Below are positions 36,534-44,998 of a stretch of DNA of 64,000 nt, piece after piece. This stretch comes from a bacterium 0.1xD8-71 (lineage in GTDB: Bacteria; Bacillota; Clostridia; Lachnospirales; Lachnospiraceae). The notes beneath the pieces are model-generated. The model was not told the DNA's origin. It did no database searches and worked only from the letters and a program-made list of their open reading frames with translations. The stretch lies in assembly GCA_003612405.1 (NCBI GenBank), contig RAYR01000010.1:146669-210668 (forward strand), given 5' to 3'. Numbering within the stretch: the first letter of the stretch is position 1; each line of letters begins with the position of its first letter. Both the position numbers and the translations under genes were made by a program.

Positions 36534-37601
36534 TCACTTTCCTATCACCTGTGTCCTGTTAATATAATTTTGGATTGTAATCTCTCTATCATTAACAAAA
36601 GCATGCTCGCTGTCTTCTGTTGCTCTGGGCAGATAACACTTTCTGCACACATCAACATCTTTAAATTTTCCCAATGAATGAAGTTCCCTTATCTTATTGA
36701 TTCGTTCTCCATGCCATATTTCATATACGCTTTGTAGATTTATATCTCCCAGCAGATAGTTTCCATCCTCGTCATTGGCGCATAACATAACCTTCCCGTC
36801 TGAACCGATTACAAGTCTCTGATAAATCTGCGGACACGCAAATTCATCAACATATACAATATCTTCATCCTTCCCCAGATAGTCAATCAACGGATTGAAA
36901 GCTATCAAATCTGTATATGGTTCAAAGGTATTATAATATTCCGAAGGATTATTTTTGATTGACGGCCATATTCCCTGTATTTTGATAACCGGCTTCTTCC
37001 ATCCTCTGTTCCGTTTGATTTCATGAATATCTTTTATTTTCTGTAATGTATCCTCAAATTTAAGAGGTGTTCTTATTTTTTCATATTCTGTTCCTATTCC
37101 ATCAATGGAAACAGTTATCCAATCCGCTCCTGCTTCTGCAATCTCAATAAAATATTCTTTTGTAAGTTTTGAGGCGTTTGTTAGAAAAGAAACCTCACCA
37201 ATACCGTTTTCCTTGCAATATTTTATACAGGATATAAAATCCGGATGAAGCGTTGCCTCACCCCGCAAGCTTAGCCGCACTGCCGGAACCTTACCTGCAA
37301 TTTCATCTACAATTTTCTGAAACAGATTAAATTTCATTAATTGTGTGCATACTTTGCTTTTAAATTCATCCGTAATGGTATAACACATAGGACACTTCAA
37401 ATTGCATAGAGAAGACAATTCAATATCTACCAGTAATGGATATTCTGCCACATATTGCTCCTTGGGATATTTAATCCAGTTTTCCCGATATTCCCGATAC
37501 TTCTCTTCCCATCCCAGACTCCTGTTTATTTCAAACTGATCAACACGTTCCTGGGTATCCATATCATAATTGCCCTTGTTGATTGGGACATTCTTAATCA
37601 T
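36534..37601 (-). CDS. Radical SAM/SPASM protein
   Basis: The core cysteines are C66, C70 and C73 in CNLKCPMCYTI, after LVDIELSSL. LRGEATLHPDFI holds a GEA instead of GEP motif. The C-terminus has a SPASM-like Cys set, FACPQIYQRLVIGSDGKV, MLCANDEDG and VCRKCYLPRATE. It is 355 residues. The start overlaps the SDR stop by 8 nt. A radical step on a sugar or an amine in this nonulosonate-like pathway would fit, yet the substrate is unknown. Confidence 0.86.
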   Translation of the reverse strand: MIKNVPINKGNYDMDTQERVDQFEINRSLGWEEKYREYRENWIKYPKEQYVAEYPLLVDIELSSLCNLKCPMCYTITDEFKSKVCTQLMKFNLFQKIVDEIAGKVPAVRLSLRGEATLHPDFISCIKYCKENGIGEVSFLTNASKLTKEYFIEIAEAGADWITVSIDGIGTEYEKIRTPLKFEDTLQKIKDIHEIKRNRGWKKPVIKIQGIWPSIKNNPSEYYNTFEPYTDLIAFNPLIDYLGKDEDIVYVDEFACPQIYQRLVIGSDGKVMLCANDEDGNYLLGDINLQSVYEIWHGERINKIRELHSLGKFKDVDVCRKCYLPRATEDSEHAFVNDREITIQNYINRTQVIGK

Positions 37602-38454
37602 TATTTACCTCCATGCATTTAGCCAGTCCATCCTTTAAACTCACCTCGGGTTTCCATCCCCATTCACATTCTATATGTCTGATATCCGCAATAACATCAT
37701 TAAGTTCGTTTTTTCGCACAACATTTTTACTTACAACCTCTTTATTAGTTCCGGCAATCTTCTGAGACAGCTCTATCAGCTCTCCAACCGAAAATGATTG
37801 GCCCGATCCCACATTATAAAGCTGATAGCCTCTTGATTTATGAATTGACATTTTGATGGCCCTGCACACATCTTCAATATAAATGTAATCTCTTCTGGGC
37901 ATCAGATCCTGAACGCTGATTACATCATCTTTATTCAATATCTGTTTTATAATAAACGGTATTAGAAAATGCTCCTTCTGCCCCGGCCCAAACACATTAA
38001 ACAACCTCAACACCGTTATATCCATGTCATAATATTCACAAAAGAACTTGCACAGTTCTTCTGCCATGTATTTTGACCTCGCATATGGATTATTTGGTAT
38101 TACCTCTGCCGTCTCTGGTATGGGATTCCTTTTGGGCTGTCCATAAATATATGCACTGATATATGTCATTCCAATGTTTTGTGCCCTACAGAAGCGAATA
38201 ACATTCAAAGTTCCTTCCGTATTTATTTTAAAAAAATCTTCCGGATTTTCCCAGCTGTCCGGCACAAATGTCCTGCCTGCCAGATGAATGACATATTCTA
38301 TATTCTGTGTCTTCCAATCTTCCCAATCTTCCTGGCGCAAAATATTCAGTTCAGCGGATGTCGGACTGAATATCTCATATCCACACATTTCCAAATGCCT
38401 CCGAAGATGTCTTCCTATAAACCCATTGCCACCTGTTATCAATACTTTTTTCAT
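37594..38454 (-). CDS. NAD-dependent epimerase/dehydratase (SDR)
   Basis: The protein starts MKKVLITGGNGFIGRHLRRH, with a GxxGxxG turn at residues 8-14. The catalytic set is ISAYIYG with NPYARSKYMAEEL (YxxxK), and the later PRRDYIYIEDVCRA is typical of extended SDRs. At 286 residues it is slightly short but complete. It lies between ptmE-like and radical SAM genes. It may epimerise or reduce a GDP- or UDP-linked sugar. Confidence 0.84.
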   Translation of the reverse strand: MKKVLITGGNGFIGRHLRRHLEMCGYEIFSPTSAELNILRQEDWEDWKTQNIEYVIHLAGRTFVPDSWENPEDFFKINTEGTLNVIRFCRAQNIGMTYISAYIYGQPKRNPIPETAEVIPNNPYARSKYMAEELCKFFCEYYDMDITVLRLFNVFGPGQKEHFLIPFIIKQILNKDDVISVQDLMPRRDYIYIEDVCRAIKMSIHKSRGYQLYNVGSGQSFSVGELIELSQKIAGTNKEVVSKNVVRKNELNDVIADIRHIECEWGWKPEVSLKDGLAKCMEVNND

Positions 38455-38466
38455 TATCAAAACCCC

Positions 38467-39519
38467 TTAGAAAATCTCCAACATCCTTTGTAACTGTTCC
38501 ATTTCTCCCATATCATGCCAACATTTCTCTGTCACTGGATACGCGCCCACCCGTCTGTTTTCCATTAATAGTCTATTCATCAGATCAGGCATATCAAATG
38601 CACCGTCAGTCGGTATATCATCTATGACAGAAGATTCCATAATATAAATCCCCGTATTAACGTTGTATATATGGGACGGCTTTTCTGATAATTTCTTAAT
38701 GCTTCCGCCATCTCCCAACTCAACCACACCATAAGGTATCTGCATCCGTTTCAAAAAAGTTACCGCCGTTATCTCATTGTGATTTCGTTGATGATACTCT
38801 AATAATTTTGCATAATCCAAATCCAATAAAACATCACAATTGCTGACAAAAAAAGATCCATTTAACTGATTCCGCAATAATTGTATGCCGCCACAGGTCC
38901 CCCGGTAATCTTCTTCCTCCACATAATGCACTTTGTATCGTCTGTCTTTTTCATCCAAATATGCCTTAATCAGGTTCTTCTTATAATTCAAAATAAGATA
39001 AAAAGCATTACATCCATTTTTTCTAAAAGAATCTATAATTCTCTCTAAAATTGTTGTTGATCCAATCGGTATCAACGGTTTAGGCAGTACTTTTGTATAC
39101 GGATGTAGTCTCGTCCCTTTTCCTCCCGCCATAATGACAACAGGTATATTAATCTGATCATATTGTTTTTGATTAACTTCTACTAAATCGCGTAAGAAAA
39201 CAACATCAATAGGAATGTTTTCATCATCCACAACCGGCATCGCTTCTATATGTAAATCCAACATTTTTTGCCTGGCTTTATCAATTTCTTCCGGCATAAG
39301 AATGTGCGGTTCTCTATGCATCAACTGTCTGACCTTCTCGTCAAAGGATCCTTTACGCAATATCCATCTGCGCACATCACCATCCGTCACAACCCCTGTC
39401 AATCTTTTCCTATTAGTAATCAATAAAATTTTTTCTCCGCCTTCATCCAGTTTCTTAATGCTGTCGGCTATGCTCATATCTTCCTCGACACAAATACGCT
39501 GTAAACGATCTATTTCCAT
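38467..39519 (-). CDS. ptmE: PtmE-like nucleotidyltransferase with CBS pair
   Basis: Residues 1-118 form two CBS repeats (ILLITNRKRLTGVVTDGDVR and MPVVDDENIPIDVVFLRDLV). The NTP-transferase domain starts at PVVIMAGGKGTRLHPYTKVL PK and has the metal-binding FFVSNCDVLL. In Campylobacter PtmE makes GDP-glucosamine at the start of the legionaminic acid pathway, and this domain order is the same. PtmF, PtmA and a phosphomutase are not nearby. GTG 39543 is an alternative start; I prefer ATG 39519. Confidence 0.8.
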   Translation of the reverse strand: MEIDRLQRICVEEDMSIADSIKKLDEGGEKILLITNRKRLTGVVTDGDVRRWILRKGSFDEKVRQLMHREPHILMPEEIDKARQKMLDLHIEAMPVVDDENIPIDVVFLRDLVEVNQKQYDQINIPVVIMAGGKGTRLHPYTKVLPKPLIPIGSTTILERIIDSFRKNGCNAFYLILNYKKNLIKAYLDEKDRRYKVHYVEEEDYRGTCGGIQLLRNQLNGSFFVSNCDVLLDLDYAKLLEYHQRNHNEITAVTFLKRMQIPYGVVELGDGGSIKKLSEKPSHIYNVNTGIYIMESSVIDDIPTDGAFDMPDLMNRLLMENRRVGAYPVTEKCWHDMGEMEQLQRMLEIF

Positions 39520-39585
39520 CTCTTTTATTTCCCCATATATCACCCTTACCTGGTTTCTGTCTCGCTTATATAGATTCTTCTTATC

Positions 39586-40566
39586 TTACAGGTTATAAAT
39601 ATCAACCTTATATTTATATAAATTGTCACGGAAAAATGCTATTGTTTCCTTTAATCCCTCTTCTAAGGAATACTGTGGTTTCCAGTCTGTCAGCCTCATA
39701 ATCTTTTCATTACATCCAAGGAGCCTGTTCACCTCGCTCTTTTCCGGTCTCAGTCTCTCTTTATCACAGATTATCCTGGTTGCCGGATTGATCTGACGTA
39801 TCAATTCCTCTGCTAGCTGTCCTATCGCTATCTCCTTCTGCGTTGCAATATTGATTTCCTCGCCGACTGTTTTCTCTGACTCGTAAATCGATATAAACCC
39901 TTGCACTGTATCTTTTACATAATTGAAATCTCTTGTCGGTGTCAGCGAACCGAGCTTTATTTCCGTCTTCCCTGCAAGCAATTGTGTAATAATTGTAGGA
40001 ATTACAGCTCTGGCAGACTGTCTTGGACCATAGGTATTAAAGGGACGCACAATTGTTACTGGCAGCTGAAAAGAACGATAAAAACTTTCCGCCAGTCTGT
40101 CCGCCCCTATTTTAGTCGCAGAATAAGGAGATTGCCCCTGAAAAGGATGCTTTTCATCAATCGGTACATATTGCGCCGTCCCATAGACTTCTGATGTTGA
40201 TGTGATAAGCACCCTTTCCGTTTCAGATTTTCTGGCCGCCTGCAAAACATTCAGTGTACCCTTTATATTTGTGTCCACATAAGTATCCGGGGAGTGATAA
40301 CTAAAAGGGATTGCTATAAGTGCCGCCAAATGAAATACAGCCTGCATGCCTCTGATTGCTTCCTCCACTCCGTTCGGATCCCGGACATCCCCCTGAAACA
40401 CTTCGACATCCCGCATAATATCTCCGGGCAGTGTATCAAGCCACCCCCAATTATTAAAAGAGTTATAGTATGTAAAGGCTCTGACTTCATATCCTTTTTT
40501 TATCAATTCCTCAACAAGATGACTTCCGATAAATCCATCCGCTCCCGTAACCAGTACTTTATTCAT
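39586..40566 (-). CDS. legB: LegB-type NAD-dependent 4,6-dehydratase
   Basis: The start MNKVLVTGADGFIGSHLVEE and the next part RAFTYYNSFNNWGWLDTLPG are closely like LegB, the 4,6-dehydratase that acts on GDP- or UDP-N-acetylglucosamine for legionaminic acid. ITSTSEVYGTA and SPYSATKIGADRLAESF carry the catalytic Ser/Thr and YxxxK. The 326-residue length is normal. GAGGGAAATCAG precedes the ATG. The partner aminotransferase LegC and acetyltransferase LegH are not recognised in the window. Confidence 0.88.
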   Translation of the reverse strand: MNKVLVTGADGFIGSHLVEELIKKGYEVRAFTYYNSFNNWGWLDTLPGDIMRDVEVFQGDVRDPNGVEEAIRGMQAVFHLAALIAIPFSYHSPDTYVDTNIKGTLNVLQAARKSETERVLITSTSEVYGTAQYVPIDEKHPFQGQSPYSATKIGADRLAESFYRSFQLPVTIVRPFNTYGPRQSARAVIPTIITQLLAGKTEIKLGSLTPTRDFNYVKDTVQGFISIYESEKTVGEEINIATQKEIAIGQLAEELIRQINPATRIICDKERLRPEKSEVNRLLGCNEKIMRLTDWKPQYSLEEGLKETIAFFRDNLYKYKVDIYNL

Positions 40567-43031
40567 CTGATTTCCCTCAAAAATTTTTTTAAATCCCTAT
40601 AAAAAGAAGTTTCATAATAAATATCATACTTTGCACTTTCTTCTTCAAAATATTTCTCTATCTCTGCTATTGGATATATGATATTTTTATATTCCGACTT
40701 TCTGTTTCTTAAATTGATACGTACTAAATGTTTTTCTGACACCAGAAAAACATCCTCCTTTTGATCAAAATAAGTGAAATGCAGCGGTTCATCACCTATT
40801 CCCTGAATATCCCACACCTTCTCAAATCGGTCACAGGATATCATCAGATCATCAAGCCGTATTCTAAGACAAATATTCTGATCTCCTGAGACAAAACAGA
40901 TGTAATTATCATAACGAAAGCTTCTGACAAACAGACTTAAAACATTATTATCCACCATTAGCTTTTGTTTTCTTTCAATTTTTTGTTCTTCAATATTCCA
41001 CAAAATCACTCGGCCGTCACGCGAAATAATATAAATAAGCTCTCTGTTTCCCGCAAGCGTCTGAAATCCTGCCGATGTCTTTGAAACCTGAATAAATTCC
41101 AGTTTCTTTCTGTGTAAATTAATCTTCATAAGATACGGCTTTTCATGTAATGCCATATATATTTCATCATTATATTTGTAAAAAGCTCCTGTTGATAAGT
41201 AAGCATACTCCTCTCCAAAAAACTCTGTATATATTTCCTGAAGATCCATAAACGAAAATGCCTTTTTCTGTTGCATGTCCACTTTCAGGATTCCTTTCGC
41301 ACATGCAGGAATCAAATAAACATCATTTTCCTCAATAAACTGTGCGGAATACTTTGACGATCCGTTTAAACAATCTGAAATATCTTCATTTTCTATAGAA
41401 ACCTGTTTTTTTTCATTTATATCAAGTACCAAAATACACTTTGCATTGACCGGCGGACAAACATAATATTCATTACACCCTTGCATCGGTCCCCACAAAT
41501 ATTGCAGTTCTAAACTATCGTCTTTTGGAATCATTTCAGCTTCCAAAGCCGCCCTGCCGGTCCGTATATCCACTGAAAATATTCCTTTATAATTTCCCGG
41601 CAAAAACCATAAACGTCCTCCGTATTCCTGAGAAAAAACAAATTGAGGAATATATTGATGCACTTCAAGGACTTCCACATCCTGTATCATCACCGGCATC
41701 CCTGATTTCCTGCACAGCTGCACCACAGAACTGCGATCCCCATAATACGCATCCGAAAGCACGATTGCCCGATTTAAATCCGCCGAATCATCGTAAATCC
41801 CCCAGCGTTCTTCCCGATACCGCTCCACAATCTTCTGATACCCATCCCACAACTGTGGTCTCATGGATTGAATCGTCTCCCGCATCAACGGATGCGGCCT
41901 CCAAAGCAACGCCACCTCATCTTTATTCTCTTTAAAGATCTCAAATACCGACTCCATCTTGCAAAGCATCTTCTCACCATGTTGCAAAAGAGTGCTCACG
42001 CTGGTATTATAGAAAACAATTTTCTTCCTGCTCCCATTCGGCTTCTCAATCGTCCTGCGCCATTCCTCCGGAATCTCCTGATCCTCTTTTTTCGTATGCA
42101 GTACCTTATCAAACTTCGGTGATCCCGTCCCCAAAAACTTTTTTTCTAAAGACTTCCTGTCCACATGCTCTCCAGAAAACCCCATCTCTTTTGCCGCTTT
42201 CAAATATTCACTAATATAAATCTGTCGCATATTTTCCGACTGTACAATTACCTGATGGGCATAGATGGTTCCCGGCGTGAAACAAAAGTGCTTCATCCCA
42301 TCGATAGCGGACTGATTCTCAGGATCAATTTCTCTCAGAATAAAGTATGGAATATACACTAACTTATCCGTAAAATTTCTCAGGTTTTTAGAATAAAAAT
42401 AGGGATGTATACTGGTCACATGATTGTATTCATCATAAGGATTATGAATATAAATCACATCAGGTCTGCGCTGTTCAAAATCATACTCGTCATAACGGAT
42501 AATCGGCACATACTCCGGATATTGGCCGCCTTCATAATGCTCTTCGTTAAAGCTCCCGTCCGGGTTCCTGTCAAAATAGGGAATTGGAATCACATAAGCG
42601 TCAGTATTTTTGTCGGCGTCCGCCGCCCTCCAGACACTTTCAAGTGAATCCCACATGGATGCCTTATATGGAAGAAACACAACTTCCAATCGTGGTTTTA
42701 TCTCATTTTTAACACTGTTCTCAACCTGTATCAGTACTTTCTGCAACCGTTTATATATCTTTGCGGCCATAGCCATGGTATCTGAGGAGAGTTCTTCGTA
42801 AATCTCATAGAGCACTTCGCAGTAGTTCTCCAGTTTCGCAATGGTTGGGGCCAATTCTCCCTCTTCCATCTCAATTAACTCTCCCACCTGCACTGCACTC
42901 TCCTGACACTGTCCAAGCAATTCCTGAGCTTTTACGAACTCTTTTCTCTCTACAAAACCTTTAATTTCCTGATGTGCCTGTTCCAAAAGATCCAGAAGCT
43001 CTTCTATTTGCTTTTTCTGTACTTTCCTCAT
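40563..43031 (-). CDS. CDP-glycerol glycerophosphotransferase-like protein with a C-terminal propeller-like region
   Basis: The 822-residue protein starts with a coiled-coil-like helical region (about 1-110). From about 115 to 450 it has LEVVFLPYKASMWDSLESVW, then IPIPYFDRNPDGSFNEEHYE, PDVIYIHNPYDE, FYNTSVSTLLQHG and LLWRPHPLMRETI, as in TagB/TagF-type glycerophosphotransferases. The remaining 360 residues seem to be repeated blade-like beta sheets. This could modify the glycan with glycerol phosphate or act as a scaffold. It is the first gene after the TnpB-like gene, with no strong separate promoter seen. Confidence 0.72.
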   Translation of the reverse strand: MRKVQKKQIEELLDLLEQAHQEIKGFVERKEFVKAQELLGQCQESAVQVGELIEMEEGELAPTIAKLENYCEVLYEIYEELSSDTMAMAAKIYKRLQKVLIQVENSVKNEIKPRLEVVFLPYKASMWDSLESVWRAADADKNTDAYVIPIPYFDRNPDGSFNEEHYEGGQYPEYVPIIRYDEYDFEQRRPDVIYIHNPYDEYNHVTSIHPYFYSKNLRNFTDKLVYIPYFILREIDPENQSAIDGMKHFCFTPGTIYAHQVIVQSENMRQIYISEYLKAAKEMGFSGEHVDRKSLEKKFLGTGSPKFDKVLHTKKEDQEIPEEWRRTIEKPNGSRKKIVFYNTSVSTLLQHGEKMLCKMESVFEIFKENKDEVALLWRPHPLMRETIQSMRPQLWDGYQKIVERYREERWGIYDDSADLNRAIVLSDAYYGDRSSVVQLCRKSGMPVMIQDVEVLEVHQYIPQFVFSQEYGGRLWFLPGNYKGIFSVDIRTGRAALEAEMIPKDDSLELQYLWGPMQGCNEYYVCPPVNAKCILVLDINEKKQVSIENEDISDCLNGSSKYSAQFIEENDVYLIPACAKGILKVDMQQKKAFSFMDLQEIYTEFFGEEYAYLSTGAFYKYNDEIYMALHEKPYLMKINLHRKKLEFIQVSKTSAGFQTLAGNRELIYIISRDGRVILWNIEEQKIERKQKLMVDNNVLSLFVRSFRYDNYICFVSGDQNICLRIRLDDLMISCDRFEKVWDIQGIGDEPLHFTYFDQKEDVFLVSEKHLVRINLRNRKSEYKNIIYPIAEIEKYFEEESAKYDIYYETSFYRDLKKFLREIR

Positions 43032-43084
43032 GCCGATGGTCTCTTTTCATTTTCTATTACATGATTTCCTATAAAATAAATAAG

Positions 43085-43300
43085 GCATATTGGCCGCTCC
43101 TTTGAGCGGTGCGTTTTGCCCTTCGGACAGTCCGCTTCGCTCCCCCGTACATCACCTGCGTGTTCCGGAGGTCCTGGCGCACCCAATTCACGTAAATCGT
43201 TATTCCAGCGCCGTTTCTTCTTTTTATCTTCAAAAAATATTCCGCAGTCCGTTTCTGGTAAAATCCCGGCTCTGGCCAGAATTTATCTGCAAAATATTTT
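43085..43300 (-). ncRNA. Candidate guide (omegaRNA-like) RNA 3' of the TnpB-like gene
   Basis: This region directly follows the TnpB-like stop codon and is much richer in G and C than its neighbours. Read leftwards it can fold: GGTGCG (near 43175) pairs with CGCACC (near 43110), CCTCCG pairs with CGGGGG inside, and a perfect 6-bp hairpin CCGCTC-AAAG-GAGCGG spans 43094-43109. In active TnpB loci the omegaRNA sits in exactly this place and its guide follows the last hairpin. A guide here would begin near 43093 (CCAATATGCC). No T-run follows the hairpin, so it is not an ordinary terminator. Position and fold support it; nothing shows that it is made. Confidence 0.45.
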
Positions 43301-44698
43301 TTAATGATCTGCTTTTTCTTGTCCTCGCTTAATTGCATTTCTGGCAGCATTAACCTTTTTATCAGCCTGATAACCGCAAATGCTGCACCGAAAAACATCC
43401 CCGCTGTATCTTCCCTCAGCTCCACATACGCTACACTCTGAACTGATTCCCTTGCCAAATACCTCCACGAGTTGTACGGAATGTTCCAGACATTTTTGCT
43501 GTAAACGTTCCCTGATCAGGCCTTTTCTCCAAATGCCGACTGAGTAATTAATCTTCCTGTTATGTCCCGCCGAACTGTTGGCTGGAAGTTTGGGAAGATA
43601 TATAATCTTCGGTTTTTCAGTCTGTATCATACGATTGATTTCCTGGTTAACATAACTTTCTATCTTTGCATCCAACTTAGCTTTACGGGCAAGGTATTTT
43701 TTTCGGCCCGCATTGTTTTCCTTTTCTCTGCGGTATGTTCCTGCCGCCATACTCATATACTCAACCCATTCCTGATGAAGAGCACCAAACTGTGCTCCAT
43801 AGACATTCCCTTCGTGGGTGCTAAGCATACACAAAATTCCCACGGAAAGTCCGATCTCATTCGTATAATCCCAATGGGTTTTTGTTTTTATTGCAATCGG
43901 AATATGAATTTCTATACCATTGCTTTCCGGCAACAGTCTGATATAAAGCTGTTTCGTATAAGCGTTCTCATCTGTAAGGGGGATAAATACTCTTTTCCTG
44001 TTTTCCTTGGTAGCAATATAAATACCGTGACGTTTTGTATGAAAGTTACTTTCACAGCCGTTTTGACTTTCTCCATACCGATAAGCTTTCTCTGTGATAT
44101 AAAATCCATCCGCCTTATCGGTATGCATCATTCTTACATGATATTTCCTGACCTGTCTGTTTAGATACCTGTGCAGTTTCTCCAAATCAATCTCCACTGC
44201 CAGTTCTTCATATTTATCCTGCATCTCCTGAGGAAGTTCTATCGGTTTCTGGTTCAATACCGCATCAAAAGCATTATTTGCTTTCAACAAGAACCTGAGA
44301 TAATGTTTCTCCTGCGCATTTAGATTTTCATTTCGGGCTATCAACTTTAAAAGTTTGCTTTTTGTTCTTGCCCACTGGCTCTTGATATCACCCAGCGCAT
44401 CGAAGACAGCCCGGTAAAAGTAGACAGAAGGCATTGCAAGTTTGGCCCGAAGGCCACTGTTAGTCATCTCATTCTGAACGGTATAACCGGGATACAGCTT
44501 AGACAGGCTTCCTATACCGCCATATCGGGTATACACGTAATTCTTTACCCTGCGATAATCATCCGCAATTTCTTGCAGCTTTTTCATATCCTCATCAGAA
44601 ATCGGCTCCCTGTTATACTGACGGATGATTCTGCATGCTGTCTCACTTCGCTTCTGTGATTTATCCACTGCTCCCCCTGTACCGCCTTTGTACACCAC
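43301..44698 (-). CDS. TnpB-like protein without RuvC catalytic residues
   Basis: The 465-residue protein is a TnpB (IS605 OrfB) homologue with an arginine/lysine-rich core and a C-terminal zinc ribbon C422, C425, C438, C441, followed by VNAARNAIKRG. The RuvC-I motif reads IGLSVGI with Ser285 where Asp is expected (GIDxG). RuvC-II reads PKIIYLPKLP around residue 367 with no Glu. RuvC-III reads DKKVNAA with Lys448 instead of Asp. So the active site is lost three times over, while the fold is kept. Such proteins (TldR type) are known to bind DNA under RNA guidance without cutting. GTG 44698 has GGAAAGG 7 nt upstream. Confidence 0.82.
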   Translation of the reverse strand: MVYKGGTGGAVDKSQKRSETACRIIRQYNREPISDEDMKKLQEIADDYRRVKNYVYTRYGGIGSLSKLYPGYTVQNEMTNSGLRAKLAMPSVYFYRAVFDALGDIKSQWARTKSKLLKLIARNENLNAQEKHYLRFLLKANNAFDAVLNQKPIELPQEMQDKYEELAVEIDLEKLHRYLNRQVRKYHVRMMHTDKADGFYITEKAYRYGESQNGCESNFHTKRHGIYIATKENRKRVFIPLTDENAYTKQLYIRLLPESNGIEIHIPIAIKTKTHWDYTNEIGLSVGILCMLSTHEGNVYGAQFGALHQEWVEYMSMAAGTYRREKENNAGRKKYLARKAKLDAKIESYVNQEINRMIQTEKPKIIYLPKLPANSSAGHNRKINYSVGIWRKGLIRERLQQKCLEHSVQLVEVFGKGISSECSVCGAEGRYSGDVFRCSICGYQADKKVNAARNAIKRGQEKADH

Positions 44699-44737
44699 GA
44701 AATAACCTTTCCAATATTGACAGATGCATATCCAACA

Positions 44738-44762
44738 TTCGCAGAATAAGATATTCTGCGAA
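44738..44762. repeat. Left inverted recombination site
   Basis: A 25-bp palindrome has arms TTCGCAGAAT and ATTCTGCGAA around a 5-bp centre, AAGAT. The same 25 bp occur at 46173-46197 in reverse orientation. It lies 39 nt before the TnpB-like start codon and about 60 nt from a strong promoter inside the segment. Confidence 0.85.
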
Positions 44763-44822
44763 AACTTATAACATTAAAAATGAATTTCCATTGAACTGTC
44801 TGTAACGTATCTATCGTCAATA

Positions 44823-44851
44823 ATTATACTTTACGTAACCCCTTTTGTCAA
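44823..44851 (-). promoter_or_regulatory. Consensus sigma70 promoter pointing out of the invertible segment
   Basis: On the minus strand TTGACA (44846-44851) and TATAAT (44823-44828) are separated by 17 bp, a full match to consensus at both hexamers. Transcription would start near 44815, pass through the left recombination site and enter the TnpB-like gene after about 117 nt of leader. It is the best promoter found in the window. Confidence 0.85.
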
Positions 44852-44998
44852 TTTCATGGCCATAACCAATTGCTACTCTTCATGGAAAGATATTCCAGTA
44901 CTAAACCCTATGTAAAATTTTGTCGCATTTTATATTATTGATTAATATTAATGTTATATTTATGGTCAAAAAGATGGTCAGAAAGGAGAGATATATTA

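Noticed and set aside
43069..43458. A 129-codon open frame overlapping the TnpB-like 3' end
   Set aside because: Its first part is the TnpB-like gene in another frame and the rest falls in the GC-rich foldable region. The basic composition comes from the RNA-like sequence, and no ribosome site precedes it.
43301..44698. An active IS605-family insertion sequence
   Set aside because: The nuclease residues are missing, no TnpA is present, and the gene has a strong promoter outside any IS end.
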